Shown here piece after piece: positions 20,124 to 30,752 of a stretch of 64,000 nt of DNA. The stretch spans positions 110,337 to 174,336 of the forward strand of contig JAFIEM010000001.1 of NCBI GenBank assembly GCA_020832555.1. Reading direction: 5' to 3'. The notes below the pieces were generated by a model. That model did no database searches, had not been told where the DNA came from, and saw only the letters and a program-made list of their open reading frames with translations. Origin of the DNA: Natronohydrobacter sp. Its GTDB lineage: Bacteria > Pseudomonadota > Alphaproteobacteria > Rhodobacterales > Rhodobacteraceae. Both the position numbers and the translations under genes were made by a program. How positions within the stretch are numbered: position 1 is the first letter of the stretch; each line of letters starts with the position of its first letter.

Positions 20124-21650
20124 ATGCGCCAGCCATTGCTGCGCCTTGACGGGCTGACCAAAGCCTATCCCGGTGTTCTTGCCAATGACAATGTGTCCTT
20201 CGAGATCGGCATCGGCCAGATGCATGCGCTGCTGGGCGAGAATGGCGCGGGGAAATCAACGCTCGTCAAGATGATCTACGGGCTGGTGAAACCGGACAAG
20301 GGCCAGATGGTGCTGCGCGATCTGCCCTATGCGCCCGCCCAACCGTCCGAGGCGCGCAAGAATGGCGTCGCGATGGTGTTTCAGCATTTCAGCCTGTTCG
20401 ATGCGTTGGACGTGGCGGAAAACGTTGCACTGGGCATGGAAAACCCGCCCGCGATGCGCGATCTGGCCAAGCGTATCCGCGATGTGTCGGAAGAATATGG
20501 CCTGCCGCTGGACCCGAACCGTCTGGTGGGCGATCTGTCCGCCGGGGAACGGCAGCGCGTGGAAATCGTGCGTTGCCTGCTACAAGACCCGAAGCTTCTG
20601 ATCATGGATGAACCGACCAGCGTGCTGACCCCGCAAGAGGTTGAAATCCTGTTCCGCACGCTGCGCCAGCTCTCCAGCGAGGGGACAGCGATCTTGTATA
20701 TCTCGCACAAGCTGGAAGAGATCCGTGCGCTTTGTGATGAAGCCACGATCCTGCGCGGCGGGAAAAAGGTGGCGACCTGCGACCCGCGTGAGAAATCGGC
20801 CCGCGAACTGGCCGAGTTGATGGTCGGGCAAATCCTGACCCCACCAGAGCGCGCGGCGAAGCCCAGGGGCGATGTGCTGCTGTCGGTTGAAAATCTGTCG
20901 CTGAAATCGAACAATCCCTTCGGCACCTCGCTCAAGGATATCTCTTTCCAGCTTCATGCGGGTGAAGTCCTTGGAATCGCAGGTGTTGCAGGCAATGGGC
21001 AGGATGAATTGCTGCTGATGCTTTCGGGCGAGATTCCGTCGCCCTCTGGGCAGGTCAAGCTGAAGAGCCAGCCTATCGGCCAGCTTGGCCCCAATGCGCG
21101 CCGCGTGCGCGGGCTGGTCACAGCACCTGAAGAACGCCTTGGCCATGCGGCAGCCCCCGATATGAGTCTGACCGCCAATGCACTCCTGTCGGGTGCCGCG
21201 CGCAAGGGGTTAGTGAAAAACGGTTTCATAGACTGGAAAAAGACCGACACTTTCGCGCGCGAGATTATCGCGAAATTCGATGTGCGCACACCGGGATCAC
21301 ATGTCCTGGCCCGCGCGCTGTCGGGGGGCAACTTGCAGAAATTCGTCATCGGTCGCGAAATCGAACTCGCGCCCGATGTGATCGTCGTGAACCAGCCGAC
21401 ATGGGGGGTTGATGCCTCTGCCGCGGCCTTCATCCGGCAGGCGCTGCTTGATCTGGCAAGCGCAGGCGCGGGCGTGCTGGTGATCAGTCAGGATCTGGAT
21501 GAACTGCTGGAAGTCGCGGACAGTTTCGCCGCGCTGAACGAAGGACGACTGACCCCTGTCCGCCCTGCAAAGGGGCTAACCGTGGAAGAAATCGGCTTGA
21601 TGATGGGCGGTGCCCATGACATGCACCCGGCACATGAGGTCGCAGAATGA
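20124..21650 (+). CDS. nucleoside/simple-sugar ABC transporter ATP-binding protein (double NBD)
   Basis: Two NBDs; first Walker A LLGENGAGKSTLVKMIYGL; signatures LSAGERQRVEIVRCL and LSGGNLQKFVIGREI. Confidence 0.9.
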   Translation: MRQPLLRLDGLTKAYPGVLANDNVSFEIGIGQMHALLGENGAGKSTLVKMIYGLVKPDKGQMVLRDLPYAPAQPSEARKNGVAMVFQHFSLFDALDVAENVALGMENPPAMRDLAKRIRDVSEEYGLPLDPNRLVGDLSAGERQRVEIVRCLLQDPKLLIMDEPTSVLTPQEVEILFRTLRQLSSEGTAILYISHKLEEIRALCDEATILRGGKKVATCDPREKSARELAELMVGQILTPPERAAKPRGDVLLSVENLSLKSNNPFGTSLKDISFQLHAGEVLGIAGVAGNGQDELLLMLSGEIPSPSGQVKLKSQPIGQLGPNARRVRGLVTAPEERLGHAAAPDMSLTANALLSGAARKGLVKNGFIDWKKTDTFAREIIAKFDVRTPGSHVLARALSGGNLQKFVIGREIELAPDVIVVNQPTWGVDASAAAFIRQALLDLASAGAGVLVISQDLDELLEVADSFAALNEGRLTPVRPAKGLTVEEIGLMMGGAHDMHPAHEVAE

Positions 21651-22732
21651 TCCGGCTTGAGAAGCGCAAGGAACCCTCGAAATTCTGGCGCATCGCCAAT
21701 CCGTTTCTGGCAGTCGCGCTGACGATGATCGCAGGCGGCATCATGTTCGCGATGTTGGGGAAAGACCCGATCACCGCCATCCGGCTGATCTTTTTCGACC
21801 CGATCTTTTCAGAAACCTTCGGCAGCTATTCCCGCCCGCAACTGTTGATCAAATCCGCGCCGCTGATCCTGATCGCCGTGGGCCTCGCCATCGGATTCAA
21901 GGCAAATATCTGGAATATTGGCGCAGAGGGGCAATATATCATCGGCGCGCTGTTCGGCGCGGGTGTGGCGCTGGCTTTCTTCCCGCAGCCCGGCTGGTAT
22001 ATTTTTCCGTTGATGGTGATTGCAGGCGCGTTTGGCGGCTTTCTCTGGGCAATGATCCCGGCGATCCTGAAAACCCGCTTCAACACGAATGAAATCCTCG
22101 TCTCGCTGCTGCTGGTCTATGTCGCCGAGAAAATTCTTGCCGCGATGGCATTGGGCCTGATGCGCAACCCCGATATCGCGGGCTTTCCAGGCTCGCGCGA
22201 TCTGCGGCGCTATGAGGCCGCTTACAATGCTGAACTGATCTCCGGCACCGGTATTCACTGGGGCGTCGTGGCCGCCCTGATCGCGGTGATCTTCGCCTAT
22301 GCGATGATGACCCGGCACATGCTGGGCTACCATGTCCAACTTGCCGGACAAGCCCCGCGCGCCGCCCGCTTTGGTGGGGTCTCGCCCGCGCGGCTGGTGG
22401 TGATCTGCCTTGGCATCTCTGGTGCACTGGCCGGGCTTGCGGGCATGTTCGAGGTCTCTGGCCCCGGCGGACAGGTGCGCATCGAATTTGCCAGCGGTTA
22501 CGGTTTCACCGCGATCATCGTGGCTTTCCTGGGTCGTCTGAACCCCATCGGCATCGTGCTGGCCGGGCTGCTGCTGGGTCTGACCTATATCGGCGGCGAG
22601 TTGGGGCAGATGATGCTGCAACTTCCGGGTGCTGCGATTCAGGTGTTTCAGGGGATGCTCCTGTTCTTCCTGCTGGCGCTGGATTTCCAGACCAATTACC
22701 GTATTCGGCTGACACAAGGGGCGCGCGCATGA
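21647..22732 (+). CDS. ABC transporter permease (BmpA-associated)
   Basis: Multi-TM; GLAIGFKANIWNIGAEGQYIIGALFGAGVAL; ATGA overlap with the preceding ATPase. Confidence 0.88.
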   Translation: MIRLEKRKEPSKFWRIANPFLAVALTMIAGGIMFAMLGKDPITAIRLIFFDPIFSETFGSYSRPQLLIKSAPLILIAVGLAIGFKANIWNIGAEGQYIIGALFGAGVALAFFPQPGWYIFPLMVIAGAFGGFLWAMIPAILKTRFNTNEILVSLLLVYVAEKILAAMALGLMRNPDIAGFPGSRDLRRYEAAYNAELISGTGIHWGVVAALIAVIFAYAMMTRHMLGYHVQLAGQAPRAARFGGVSPARLVVICLGISGALAGLAGMFEVSGPGGQVRIEFASGYGFTAIIVAFLGRLNPIGIVLAGLLLGLTYIGGELGQMMLQLPGAAIQVFQGMLLFFLLALDFQTNYRIRLTQGARA

Positions 22733-23661
22733 TCCTCGGTTCCATCAATCCTGCTGTGCTGATGGCGGCGCTCATGGTCGCGGCGACCCCGATCCTGCTG
22801 GCCGCGATTGGCGAACTGGTGGTCGAAAAATCCGGTGTCCTGAATCTGGGCGTCGAGGGCATGATGATCATGGGGGCCTGCCTTGGCTTCATCGTCGCTG
22901 TGAACACCGGTAGCCCTTTTCTGGGTTTCGTCGGCGCGGCCTTTGCTGGCATGGCCCTGTCGCTTCTCTTCGCACTGCTGACACAGGCGCTGATGACCAA
23001 TCAGGTCGCTTCGGGCCTTGCGCTTACGCTCTTCGGCCTTGGGCTTTCGGCGCTGCTGGGCCAGCGCTATGTCGGTATTACACCTCCGCGCACCCCCAAA
23101 CTGGATCTGGGGCCACTGTCGGACATCCCCTTTCTGGGGCGCGCGATTTTCTCGCATGATATCATGGTCTATCTGACCATTGCTCTGGTCGCCGCAGTCT
23201 GGTGGTTCCTGAAATACAGCCGCGCGGGCATGATCCTGCGCGCGGTGGGCGAAAATCACGATGCAGCCCATGCACTTGGCTATCACGTCAAGCGTGTGCG
23301 CGTTCTGGCGATCATGTTCGGCGGGGCCTGCGCGGGTCTGGGCGGGGCATATCTTTCGCTCATTCGCGTACCACAATGGACCGAAGGCATGACTGTGGGC
23401 GCAGGCTGGATCGCACTGGCACTGGTGGTGTTCGCAAGCTGGCGTCCGTGGCGCGCGATGGCGGGTGCTTACCTTTTCGGCGGCATCGTCGTGCTGCAAT
23501 TGAATCTGCAGGCCGCTGGCGTCAAGATCCCCGTCGAATACTTGTCAATGTCGCCCTACCTGATAACGATTGCCGTGCTTGTGTTCATCTCGTCGGGCAA
23601 GGCGCGCGGAAGCTCGAACGCGCCCGGATCGCTGAACCGTCCTTTCCATGCCTCTAGCTGA
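22729..23661 (+). CDS. ABC transporter permease (BmpA-associated)
   Basis: Multi-TM; ATPILLAAIGELVVEKSGVLNLGVEGMMIMGACLGF; ATGA overlap with the upstream permease. Confidence 0.88.
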   Translation: MILGSINPAVLMAALMVAATPILLAAIGELVVEKSGVLNLGVEGMMIMGACLGFIVAVNTGSPFLGFVGAAFAGMALSLLFALLTQALMTNQVASGLALTLFGLGLSALLGQRYVGITPPRTPKLDLGPLSDIPFLGRAIFSHDIMVYLTIALVAAVWWFLKYSRAGMILRAVGENHDAAHALGYHVKRVRVLAIMFGGACAGLGGAYLSLIRVPQWTEGMTVGAGWIALALVVFASWRPWRAMAGAYLFGGIVVLQLNLQAAGVKIPVEYLSMSPYLITIAVLVFISSGKARGSSNAPGSLNRPFHASS

Positions 23662-23691
23662 GGCTTTTGCTGCCAACAGGGAGAAACTCCA

Positions 23692-24756
23692 ATGAAAAAA
23701 CTGCTTGCAACTGCTGCATTGAGCATGGCGCTGTCCGCGCCTGTTCTGGCAGACACAACCAAGGTCGGATTCATCTATATCGGCCCGGTCGGCGATCATG
23801 GTTGGACCTATACCCATGATCAGGCCCGTCTGGCGGTCGAGGCCGAATTCGGCGATGCGGTCGAGACCTCTTATGTCGAGAATGTGGCCTATGGTGCCGA
23901 TGCCGAGCGCGTCATGACCCAGATGGCGCTGTCGGGCACCGACCTGATTTTCGCAACCTCTTTCGGCTATGGCCCGGATGTGAACACGGTCGCCACGCGC
24001 TTCCCGAATGTGGCTTTCGAGCATGCGACCGGCTATATTCAGGAATCGCCGAATGTCGGCCTCTACAATGCCCGCTTCTACGAGGGCCGCGCAGTCATCG
24101 GCCATATCGCAGGCAAGATGACCGAAACCAACAAGGTGGGCTATATCGCCTCTTTTCCGATCCCCGAAGTGATCATGGGCATCAATTCGGCGTATCTGCA
24201 CGCCAAGGCCGTGAACCCCGATGTCGAATTCAACGTGGTCTGGGTTTATAGCTGGTATGACCCGGCACAGGAAGCGGCTGCTGCGGAAGCGCTGATCGAG
24301 CAGGGCGCCGATATCATCATGCAGCACACCGATTCGACCGCGCCACTGACGGTTGCCCAGGATGCAGGCATCTACGCCTTTGGTCAGGCGTCCGACATGT
24401 CGGCCTTCGCTCCGCAAGCGCATCTGACCGGTATCCTGGATGTCTGGGCACCCTATTACATCGAGCGCGTGCGCGCGGTGAAAGAAGGTACATGGGAAGC
24501 TGGTGATGTCTGGCACGGGATCGTTGACGGCATGGTAGGCTTTGCGCCGATGAGCGATCTGATCCCCGAAGATGTGCGCGCAGAAGCCGAAGGCATGATC
24601 GCGGCGATTGCAGCGGGCGAATATCACCCCTTTACCGGCCCGATCAACAAGCAGGACGGCACGCCCTGGCTGGCCGAGGGCGAAACCGCGCCTGATGGTG
24701 ATCTGCTGACGATGGATTTCTATGTCGAAGGGATCACGGCAGATATCCCGAACTGA
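23692..24756 (+). CDS. BMP family ABC transporter substrate-binding protein
   Basis: Signal peptide MKKLLATAALSMALSAPVLA; KVGFIYIGPVGDHGWTYTHDQARLAVEAEFG...ATSFGYGPDVNTVATRFPNVAFEHATGY. Confidence 0.9.
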   Translation: MKKLLATAALSMALSAPVLADTTKVGFIYIGPVGDHGWTYTHDQARLAVEAEFGDAVETSYVENVAYGADAERVMTQMALSGTDLIFATSFGYGPDVNTVATRFPNVAFEHATGYIQESPNVGLYNARFYEGRAVIGHIAGKMTETNKVGYIASFPIPEVIMGINSAYLHAKAVNPDVEFNVVWVYSWYDPAQEAAAAEALIEQGADIIMQHTDSTAPLTVAQDAGIYAFGQASDMSAFAPQAHLTGILDVWAPYYIERVRAVKEGTWEAGDVWHGIVDGMVGFAPMSDLIPEDVRAEAEGMIAAIAAGEYHPFTGPINKQDGTPWLAEGETAPDGDLLTMDFYVEGITADIPN

Positions 24757-24777
24757 TCTGACATTCCTTAACGCTTA

Positions 24778-24807
24778 CCCCGGCGCAACCTGCGCCGGGC
24801 TTTTTTT
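24778..24807 (+). terminator. intrinsic terminator after BMP transporter operon
   Basis: CCCGGCGCA-ACC-TGCGCCGGG-C-TTTTTTT. Confidence 0.9.
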
Positions 24808-24818
24808 ATGCGCCTCGC

Positions 24819-25496
24819 TCAGAACGGGATCATTTCGCCATCATCGCCGCGCCTTGCCACGAATTGCAGGCTGCGCGCGATATAGCCGCCGAAGCTGTTC
24901 GCAAGATCTTCCGTAGTCTCGGGCTGAAGAATGCTCGCGTTCATAAGCGAATAGAGCAGAAGTGTGTTTTCGCCTGATGGCGGCAGGATGCCCAGCATGC
25001 GCACATAGATCAGCCCGCGCCCGGTCTCGCCCCCTTCAATATATCGTCCCAATAATTCCACTGCCGGATAGTTGCGCAGCGTCAGTTCTGAAATCCGCAT
25101 GATGCTCTCCTCGGAATGCCGGGTGGTGAGCATGGGAAAGAACGTATCCTGCATTGCCCGCGCCAGACCGCCGAGACGCTGCTCTGTCTCGACTTCAGGA
25201 ACCGGGATGTCGAGGAAACTGACGGTTTCCACCAAAGATCCTTCAGGCTGGCCAAGGAAGATGGACATATAGCTCGGCTCATTGCCGGGCCGGACGATGA
25301 CCATCAATTCATCGCTGTCATCTGGCAGCATGAAGTTGAAATAAAGCTGCGCTGGGCTGGATCGGTTTTGATCGAACTGGGCATTCATCCCTGCATTGAT
25401 AATTCCCGAAGACTCCAGGATCGTCCTGACATCAAAGGCGTGGGTGGGATTGGCTAGAAATGCAATTGCTGTGATAGTTATGTGAATGAAACGCAT
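24819..25496 (-). CDS. hypothetical secreted/periplasmic protein
   Basis: N-terminal hydrophobic leader MRFIHITITAIAFLANPTHAF then a globular sequence; same strand as the next small ORF. Confidence 0.6.
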   Translation of the reverse strand: MRFIHITITAIAFLANPTHAFDVRTILESSGIINAGMNAQFDQNRSSPAQLYFNFMLPDDSDELMVIVRPGNEPSYMSIFLGQPEGSLVETVSFLDIPVPEVETEQRLGGLARAMQDTFFPMLTTRHSEESIMRISELTLRNYPAVELLGRYIEGGETGRGLIYVRMLGILPPSGENTLLLYSLMNASILQPETTEDLANSFGGYIARSLQFVARRGDDGEMIPF

Positions 25497-25508
25497 CTTG
25501 CCCACCTG

Positions 25509-25841
25509 TCACTTCGGATAATCTTCGGGCCGCACGCTGTCGCCACACGCCAGCATCTCTTCCGCATGGCCTGGCAGCAGCGCATCGAGGCGCGAGGCGT
25601 GCGGTTCAGGTGGGTTCATCGCAAATTCGGCCAGAATGTCGCGATCAGTCGCATCGAGATGCGCGAATACCGCGAGCACGCATTCGGCAAGGGCTGCGGC
25701 ATAGGCTTCGCCATGCACCGCGCCATATTCGGTTTGCGCCATGCCGTGCCACATCTGCGCAAACGCATCGCGATCCGAGGCGACTGCTGGCAATGCAAGG
25801 CAAATTGCCGCGACAAGAAAAGGGTTTCGGGAAAGGGGCAT
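25509..25841 (-). CDS. hypothetical small secreted protein
   Basis: MPLSRNPFLVAAICLALPAVASDRDAFAQMWHGMAQ: signal peptide; 12 nt upstream of the next ORF. Confidence 0.6.
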   Translation of the reverse strand: MPLSRNPFLVAAICLALPAVASDRDAFAQMWHGMAQTEYGAVHGEAYAAALAECVLAVFAHLDATDRDILAEFAMNPPEPHASRLDALLPGHAEEMLACGDSVRPEDYPK

Positions 25842-25926
25842 CTGAAATCTCCGCTGGAAAAAGCAAGGGGCGGGAAAACCTGTCCCGCCCGTCCAGCCTG
25901 CCCCCAGCGCCAGATTCGATCAACCC

Positions 25927-26685
25927 CTACCGCGCGGGCAGCCGCGTCGCGCCGTCCAGCCGGATCGTGGTGCCATTCAGATAGGGGTTCTCGATGATCT
26001 GCCCAACCATCAGCGCGAATTCCCCGGGATCCCCCAGCCGCGCCGGAAAGGGGATATTCGCCGTGATCGCGCGTGTCGTCTCTTCGGGCAGCGCCTCCAT
26101 CATTGGCGTGCGGAACAGCCCCGGCGCAATCGCCACGCAGCGGATGGCATCGCGCGCCAGATCCCGCGCCACTGGCAGGCACATTGCCGCTATCCCGCCT
26201 TTCGACGCGGCATAGGCCGCCTGTCCTACCTGCCCGTCCTGCCATGCAGCGGACGAGGTGTTGACAATAACACCGCGCTCACCTCCGTCGAGCACGTCAT
26301 GCGCTTTCATGACCGCTGCGGCATGGGCCATCACATTGAACGAGCCGATCAGATTAACACGAATCACCCGCTCGAATACCTCGGTAGAGGGCAACCCGTC
26401 ACGCCCGACAACCCGCGCTGCTGTGGCGATGCCCGCGCAATTCACCACGGCACGCAGCGCACCCATTTTTGCTGCCTCGGCGATGGACGCGCCGACGGCA
26501 CCAGCATCAACTACATCGACCTTGAACGCGCGCCCGCCGATTTCTGCCGCCACGAGCTCGGCCCGAGCCAAGTCGAAATCGAAAATCGCCACATTTGCGC
26601 CCTGCGCCGCCAGATGCCGCGCTGTCGCGGCCCCCAGACCACTGCCGCCGCCGGTCACTACTGCCACTTGTCCTGCAATCTGCAT
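25927..26685 (-). CDS. SDR family oxidoreductase (3-hydroxyacyl-CoA dehydrogenase type 2-like)
   Basis: MQIAGQVAVVTGGGSGLGAATARHLAAQGANVAIFDFD; YAASKGGI catalytic motif. Confidence 0.85.
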   Translation of the reverse strand: MQIAGQVAVVTGGGSGLGAATARHLAAQGANVAIFDFDLARAELVAAEIGGRAFKVDVVDAGAVGASIAEAAKMGALRAVVNCAGIATAARVVGRDGLPSTEVFERVIRVNLIGSFNVMAHAAAVMKAHDVLDGGERGVIVNTSSAAWQDGQVGQAAYAASKGGIAAMCLPVARDLARDAIRCVAIAPGLFRTPMMEALPEETTRAITANIPFPARLGDPGEFALMVGQIIENPYLNGTTIRLDGATRLPAR

Positions 26686-26818
26686 TCTCGCCTCCTCGCC
26701 TAGCTTGCTCTCGGATTTATCCTCTGCGCCTCGCGCGCAGCAAAGGCGACGTTACGTCACCTGCTGGACCTGATCGCTTGCAGTCGCTACCAAACAGAAA
26801 ACAGTTTGCGAGACCCCC

Positions 26819-27415
26819 ATGCCCCCACGCTCTCCCCGCGCCTGGCAACGGATGCTTTCAGGCCGCAGGCTCGACCTGCTGGACCCGACCCCGGTAGATA
26901 TCGAGATCGAGGATATTGCGCATGGGCTTGCTTTCGTCGCGCGCTGGAACGGGCAGACCATGGGTGACTGGCCTTATTCTGTGGCCGAGCATTCGCTACT
27001 GGTCGAAGAGATCTACACCCGCATGACCCCGCGCGCCGAGCCGCGCTGGCAGCTTGCGGCACTGCTGCATGACGCGCCCGAATATGTGATCGGCGACATG
27101 ATCTCACCTGTGAAAGCGGCTGTCGGGCCGGATTACGGCGCGCTCGATGACCGCCTGAGCATGGCAATTCATATCCGCTTTGGTTTGCCTGCGCGCCTGC
27201 CTGTTCCGGTCAAGAAAAAGATCAAATCTGCCGACCGACTTTCCGCCTGGCTGGAAGCTACAAAGATCGCCGGGTTTACCGCCGCGGAATCGGATCGCTT
27301 CTTCGGCAAGCCCGATCCGGCCCTGCTGGACGGACTGTCCCTGCACCTGCGCCCGCCTGCGGAAACCCGCGCGGCCTATCTGGCCCGGCATGCGGCACTT
27401 CTGGCGCAAATGTAA
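26819..27415 (+). CDS. HD-domain phosphohydrolase (YfbR-like)
   Basis: WPYSVAEHSLLVEEIYTR...LLHDAPEYVIGDMISPVK: H...HD motif. Confidence 0.8.
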   Translation: MPPRSPRAWQRMLSGRRLDLLDPTPVDIEIEDIAHGLAFVARWNGQTMGDWPYSVAEHSLLVEEIYTRMTPRAEPRWQLAALLHDAPEYVIGDMISPVKAAVGPDYGALDDRLSMAIHIRFGLPARLPVPVKKKIKSADRLSAWLEATKIAGFTAAESDRFFGKPDPALLDGLSLHLRPPAETRAAYLARHAALLAQM

Positions 27416-27478
27416 ACGCAGCTTGTCACTTAGCGCGGCCCATGCCACATCTGGGCAAAGACCGGAGGGGATCAGACC

Positions 27479-28372
27479 ATGAGCGACGAGTTCACCGACC
27501 GCAAACGCCGCGCCGCCAGTTGGTTCCGTGCGTTGCGCGACCAGATTGTGGCCGCGTTCGAAGCGGTCGAGAAAAGCCACACCGACGGACCCCTGTCCGA
27601 TCGCGCACCGGGCCAGTTCGAGGTCCGCGACACCCAGCGCCACGGTCCCGATGGTCAGGATGCAGGCGGGGGGCTGATGAGCGTCATGCGCGGCGGTCGC
27701 GTCTTCGAGAAAATCGGTGTGAATGTCTCGGAAGTCTACGGTGCGCTGGGAGAGCAGGCGCAGCGGTCACTGACGGCGCGCAAGGAAATTCCGGGGCTGG
27801 ACGCGGATCCACGCTTCTGGGCGAGCGGGATTTCACTGGTCGCCCATATGCAGAATCCCCATGTTCCGGCCGTGCACATGAATACCCGCATGTTCTGGAC
27901 ACCGGGCGGATGGTGGTTCGGTGGCGGATCAGACCTGAACCCCTGCATCGAGTATGCCGAAGATACCGCCGATTTTCATGCGACCCTGAAGGCGCATTGT
28001 GACAAGCATGGTGCCGAGCTTTATCCGCGCTTCAAGGAATGGGCGGATGAGTATTTCTTCATTCCCCATCGCAAGCGCGCACGCGGTGTGGGCGGCATTT
28101 TCTATGACGACTACTGTACCGGTGACTGGGAGGCCGATTTCGCCTTTACACAGGATGTGGGCCGGGCCTTTCTGCCCGCTTTCCTTGCGCAGGTCGAGCG
28201 GCGGCGGAAGATGGCGTGGGGCGAGCGTGACAAGGAAGCGCAGCTTATCCACCGCGGCCTTTATGCGGAATATAACCTTGTCTACGACCGTGGCACGAAA
28301 TTCGGGCTGCAGACCGGGCATGACCCGGATGCTGTGCTGATGTCCCTGCCTCCCTTCGCGCGCTGGGTGTAA
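27479..28372 (+). CDS. hemF: oxygen-dependent coproporphyrinogen III oxidase
   Basis: GGGLMSVMRGGRVFEKIGVNVSEVYG, VHMNTRMF..GGWWFGGGSDLNP, RGVGGIFYDDY, YNLVYDRGTKFGLQTG. Confidence 0.95.
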   Translation: MSDEFTDRKRRAASWFRALRDQIVAAFEAVEKSHTDGPLSDRAPGQFEVRDTQRHGPDGQDAGGGLMSVMRGGRVFEKIGVNVSEVYGALGEQAQRSLTARKEIPGLDADPRFWASGISLVAHMQNPHVPAVHMNTRMFWTPGGWWFGGGSDLNPCIEYAEDTADFHATLKAHCDKHGAELYPRFKEWADEYFFIPHRKRARGVGGIFYDDYCTGDWEADFAFTQDVGRAFLPAFLAQVERRRKMAWGERDKEAQLIHRGLYAEYNLVYDRGTKFGLQTGHDPDAVLMSLPPFARWV

Positions 28373-28397
28373 GGTGTGTGCTGAGCACGCACCCTAC
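28369..28397. repeat. REP-like palindrome (copy 2), imperfect
   Basis: GTAAGGTGTGTGCT-G-AGCACGCACCCTAC; right arm identical to copy 1; left arm contains the hemF TAA stop. Confidence 0.75.
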
Positions 28398-28411
28398 GAC
28401 TGACCGGAACG

Positions 28412-29287
28412 ATGCCCATGCAGATCACCCGCACCAAAGCCGAAATCCGCAAGCTTTGCACGTCATGGCGTGCCCCCGCGACTCCCATCTTGCTTGTGCC
28501 GACGATGGGCTTTCTACACGATGGTCATCTGTCGCTTATGCGTCTTGCCCGCGAACGCGCCGGGCCGCAGGGCCGCGTGATTGCTTCGATTTTCGTCAAC
28601 CCGACCCAGTTCGGCCCCGGCGAGGATTTCGACAGCTACCCCCGCGATGAGGCCCGCGATTTCGACCTGTTGCGCAGCGAAGGTGTTGATGCCGTTTTCG
28701 CTCCCGAGGCGGGCGAGATCTATGACCCGCAGGCCCAGACCATCGTCGAGACCACAGAGCTTGCGAAAACCCTGATCGGCAAACTGCGCCCCGGTCATTT
28801 CCGCGGCGTCGCGACCATCGTGACCAAGCTGTTCAACATCATCCGCCCCGATGCGGCGGTTTTCGGCGAAAAGGATTACCAGCAGCTTGCCGTGATCCGC
28901 ACCATGACGCGCGATCTGGATATGGGGATCGAGATCATCGGCGCCCCCATCCAGCGCGAATCCGACGGTCTGGCCATGTCTTCGCGCAATGTGCGGCTCA
29001 CGCCCGCCGACCGCGCCGCCGCTCCGGTGCTTTCTCGCGCGCTCGATCAGGCCGAAGCAATGGCGCCGAGCGGCATCACCGCTTCGCGCCTGCGTTCCCA
29101 TGTCCGCGCCACGCTGGAAGCCGAGCCGCGCGCCCGTGTGCAATCCGTCGATATCCGCGATGCGGCCACGCTCGACACCATTTCCGGCCCGTTGACGCGC
29201 CCGGCCGTCATCCTGCTTGCCGTCTCTTTCGGCAAGGTCTTTCTCATCGACAACCGCGTGGTCTACCCAAGCCAGGAGGAAACATGA
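28412..29287 (+). CDS. panC: pantoate--beta-alanine ligase
   Basis: [63 protein letters not shown]. Confidence 0.95.
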   Translation: MPMQITRTKAEIRKLCTSWRAPATPILLVPTMGFLHDGHLSLMRLARERAGPQGRVIASIFVNPTQFGPGEDFDSYPRDEARDFDLLRSEGVDAVFAPEAGEIYDPQAQTIVETTELAKTLIGKLRPGHFRGVATIVTKLFNIIRPDAAVFGEKDYQQLAVIRTMTRDLDMGIEIIGAPIQRESDGLAMSSRNVRLTPADRAAAPVLSRALDQAEAMAPSGITASRLRSHVRATLEAEPRARVQSVDIRDAATLDTISGPLTRPAVILLAVSFGKVFLIDNRVVYPSQEET

Positions 29288-30093
29288 GCGCCCAGTTCCC
29301 CATCCGCCGCATCACTGCCCCCCAGATCCGCGCCCGAAAGGGCGGCGAGCCAATTGTCTCGCTGACCAGCTATCATGCGCATACTGCCGCTATCGTCGAC
29401 AAATACGCTGATTTCATTCTGGTGGGCGACAGTCTCGGCATGGTCATGCACGGAATGGACAGCACCATTGGCGTGCCGTTGGATCTGATGATCATGCATG
29501 GCCGCGCAGTGGTGCGCGGCACCAAACGCGCCTTGGTCGTTGTCGACATGCCCTTCGGCACTTACGAGGAGTCGCCCCATATGGCTTTTCGCAATGCCGC
29601 GAAGATCATGAAGGAAACCGCCTGTGGTGCCGTTAAGCTGGAGGGCGGCGCACGCATGGCCGAAACGATACGCTTTCTGTCCGAACGCGGCATCCCGGTC
29701 ATGGCCCATATCGGCCTGACGCCGCAATCGGTCAACACTATGGGTGGGTTCAAAGTGCAAGGCCGGGACGAGGCCGCATGGCAGGTTCATATCGACGATG
29801 CCATCGCTGTGTCCGAGGCCGGAGCCTTCGCGCTTGTCGTGGAGGGCGTGGTCGAAGAACTGGCGAACCGTGTCACTGCGGCCGTGGAGATCCCCACGAT
29901 CGGGATCGGTGCGTCGAAACATTGCGACGGGCAAATTCTGGTGCTGGAAGACATGCTGGGCCTGAACCCGCGTGTGCCAAAATTCGTCAAGGTTTACGGC
30001 GATCTTGGCCCCGCGATCGAGCGCGCGGTGGCGGACTATGCCAGCGAGGTCAAGGACCGCGATTTCCCCGGCGAGGATCAGGTGTATCGGTAG
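29284..30093 (+). CDS. panB: 3-methyl-2-oxobutanoate hydroxymethyltransferase
   Basis: [59 protein letters not shown] overlap with panC. Confidence 0.95.
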   Translation: MSAQFPIRRITAPQIRARKGGEPIVSLTSYHAHTAAIVDKYADFILVGDSLGMVMHGMDSTIGVPLDLMIMHGRAVVRGTKRALVVVDMPFGTYEESPHMAFRNAAKIMKETACGAVKLEGGARMAETIRFLSERGIPVMAHIGLTPQSVNTMGGFKVQGRDEAAWQVHIDDAIAVSEAGAFALVVEGVVEELANRVTAAVEIPTIGIGASKHCDGQILVLEDMLGLNPRVPKFVKVYGDLGPAIERAVADYASEVKDRDFPGEDQVYR

Positions 30094-30100
30094 ACAACCT

Positions 30101-30177
30101 TGGTGATCCCGGAAGGAATCGAACCCTCAACCTGCCGATTAGAAGTCGGCTGCTCTATCCAGTTGAGCTACGGGACC
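30101..30177 (-). tRNA. tRNA-Arg(TCT), CCA encoded
   Basis: Reverse strand GGTCCCGTAGCTCAACTGGATAGAGCAGCCGACTTCTAATCGGCAGGTTGAGGGTTCGATTCCTTCCGGGATCACCA: paired acceptor, anticodon loop CTTCTAA, GGTTCGATTCC T-loop. Confidence 0.93.
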
Positions 30178-30238
30178 ACAGGTGCTGGATAACCGTTTGC
30201 CCCGCTGCCTGCAACGCGCATCATCTAGTGTGGTCACG

Positions 30239-30267
30239 AAAAAAGCCCCTGCGGCTGCAGGGGCTTT
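30239..30267 (-). terminator. intrinsic terminator downstream of rpmB
   Basis: AAAGCCCCTGC-GGCT-GCAGGGGCTTT with A-run on + strand. Confidence 0.85.
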
Positions 30268-30286
30268 GGTGTTCAACAGGCAATGA

Positions 30287-30574
30287 TCAGGCGGCGCCTT
30301 GCGCCTTTGACAGCTCGCGCTTGATCTTCAGAGCGTTTGCCGAAAGCTCGTCGTCTTTCGCACGCCCGAGATAGGCATCCAGTCCGCCACGGTGGTCGAC
30401 CGAACGCAGCGCGGCGGAGGAGACGCGCAGCTTGAAGCTGCGGCCCAGTGCTTCCGACTGAAGCGACACGTCCTGCAGGTTGGGCAGGAAGCGACGGCGC
30501 GTCTTGTTGTTGGCGTGGCTGACATTGTTGCCCGTCATCGGGCCTTTTCCGGTGAGTTCGCAGCGGCGCGACAT
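30287..30574 (-). CDS. rpmB: 50S ribosomal protein L28
   Basis: [69 protein letters not shown]. Confidence 0.95.
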   Translation of the reverse strand: MSRRCELTGKGPMTGNNVSHANNKTRRRFLPNLQDVSLQSEALGRSFKLRVSSAALRSVDHRGGLDAYLGRAKDDELSANALKIKRELSKAQGAA

Positions 30575-30752
30575 GGGCGTTTTCCTCGACTGATGGCTGC
30601 CAATATCTTCTATGGCAAACACAAAGCAAAAGGCACTGCAAAGCAGTGCCGGTGTGACACTGCGGGCTTCTATGGCGTAACCGGTACGGCGTCAAGCGAT
30701 TCCGTGGCAGATTTGTAGCCATAGGCGGGACAGCGTTCAGGCGTTGTGGATG

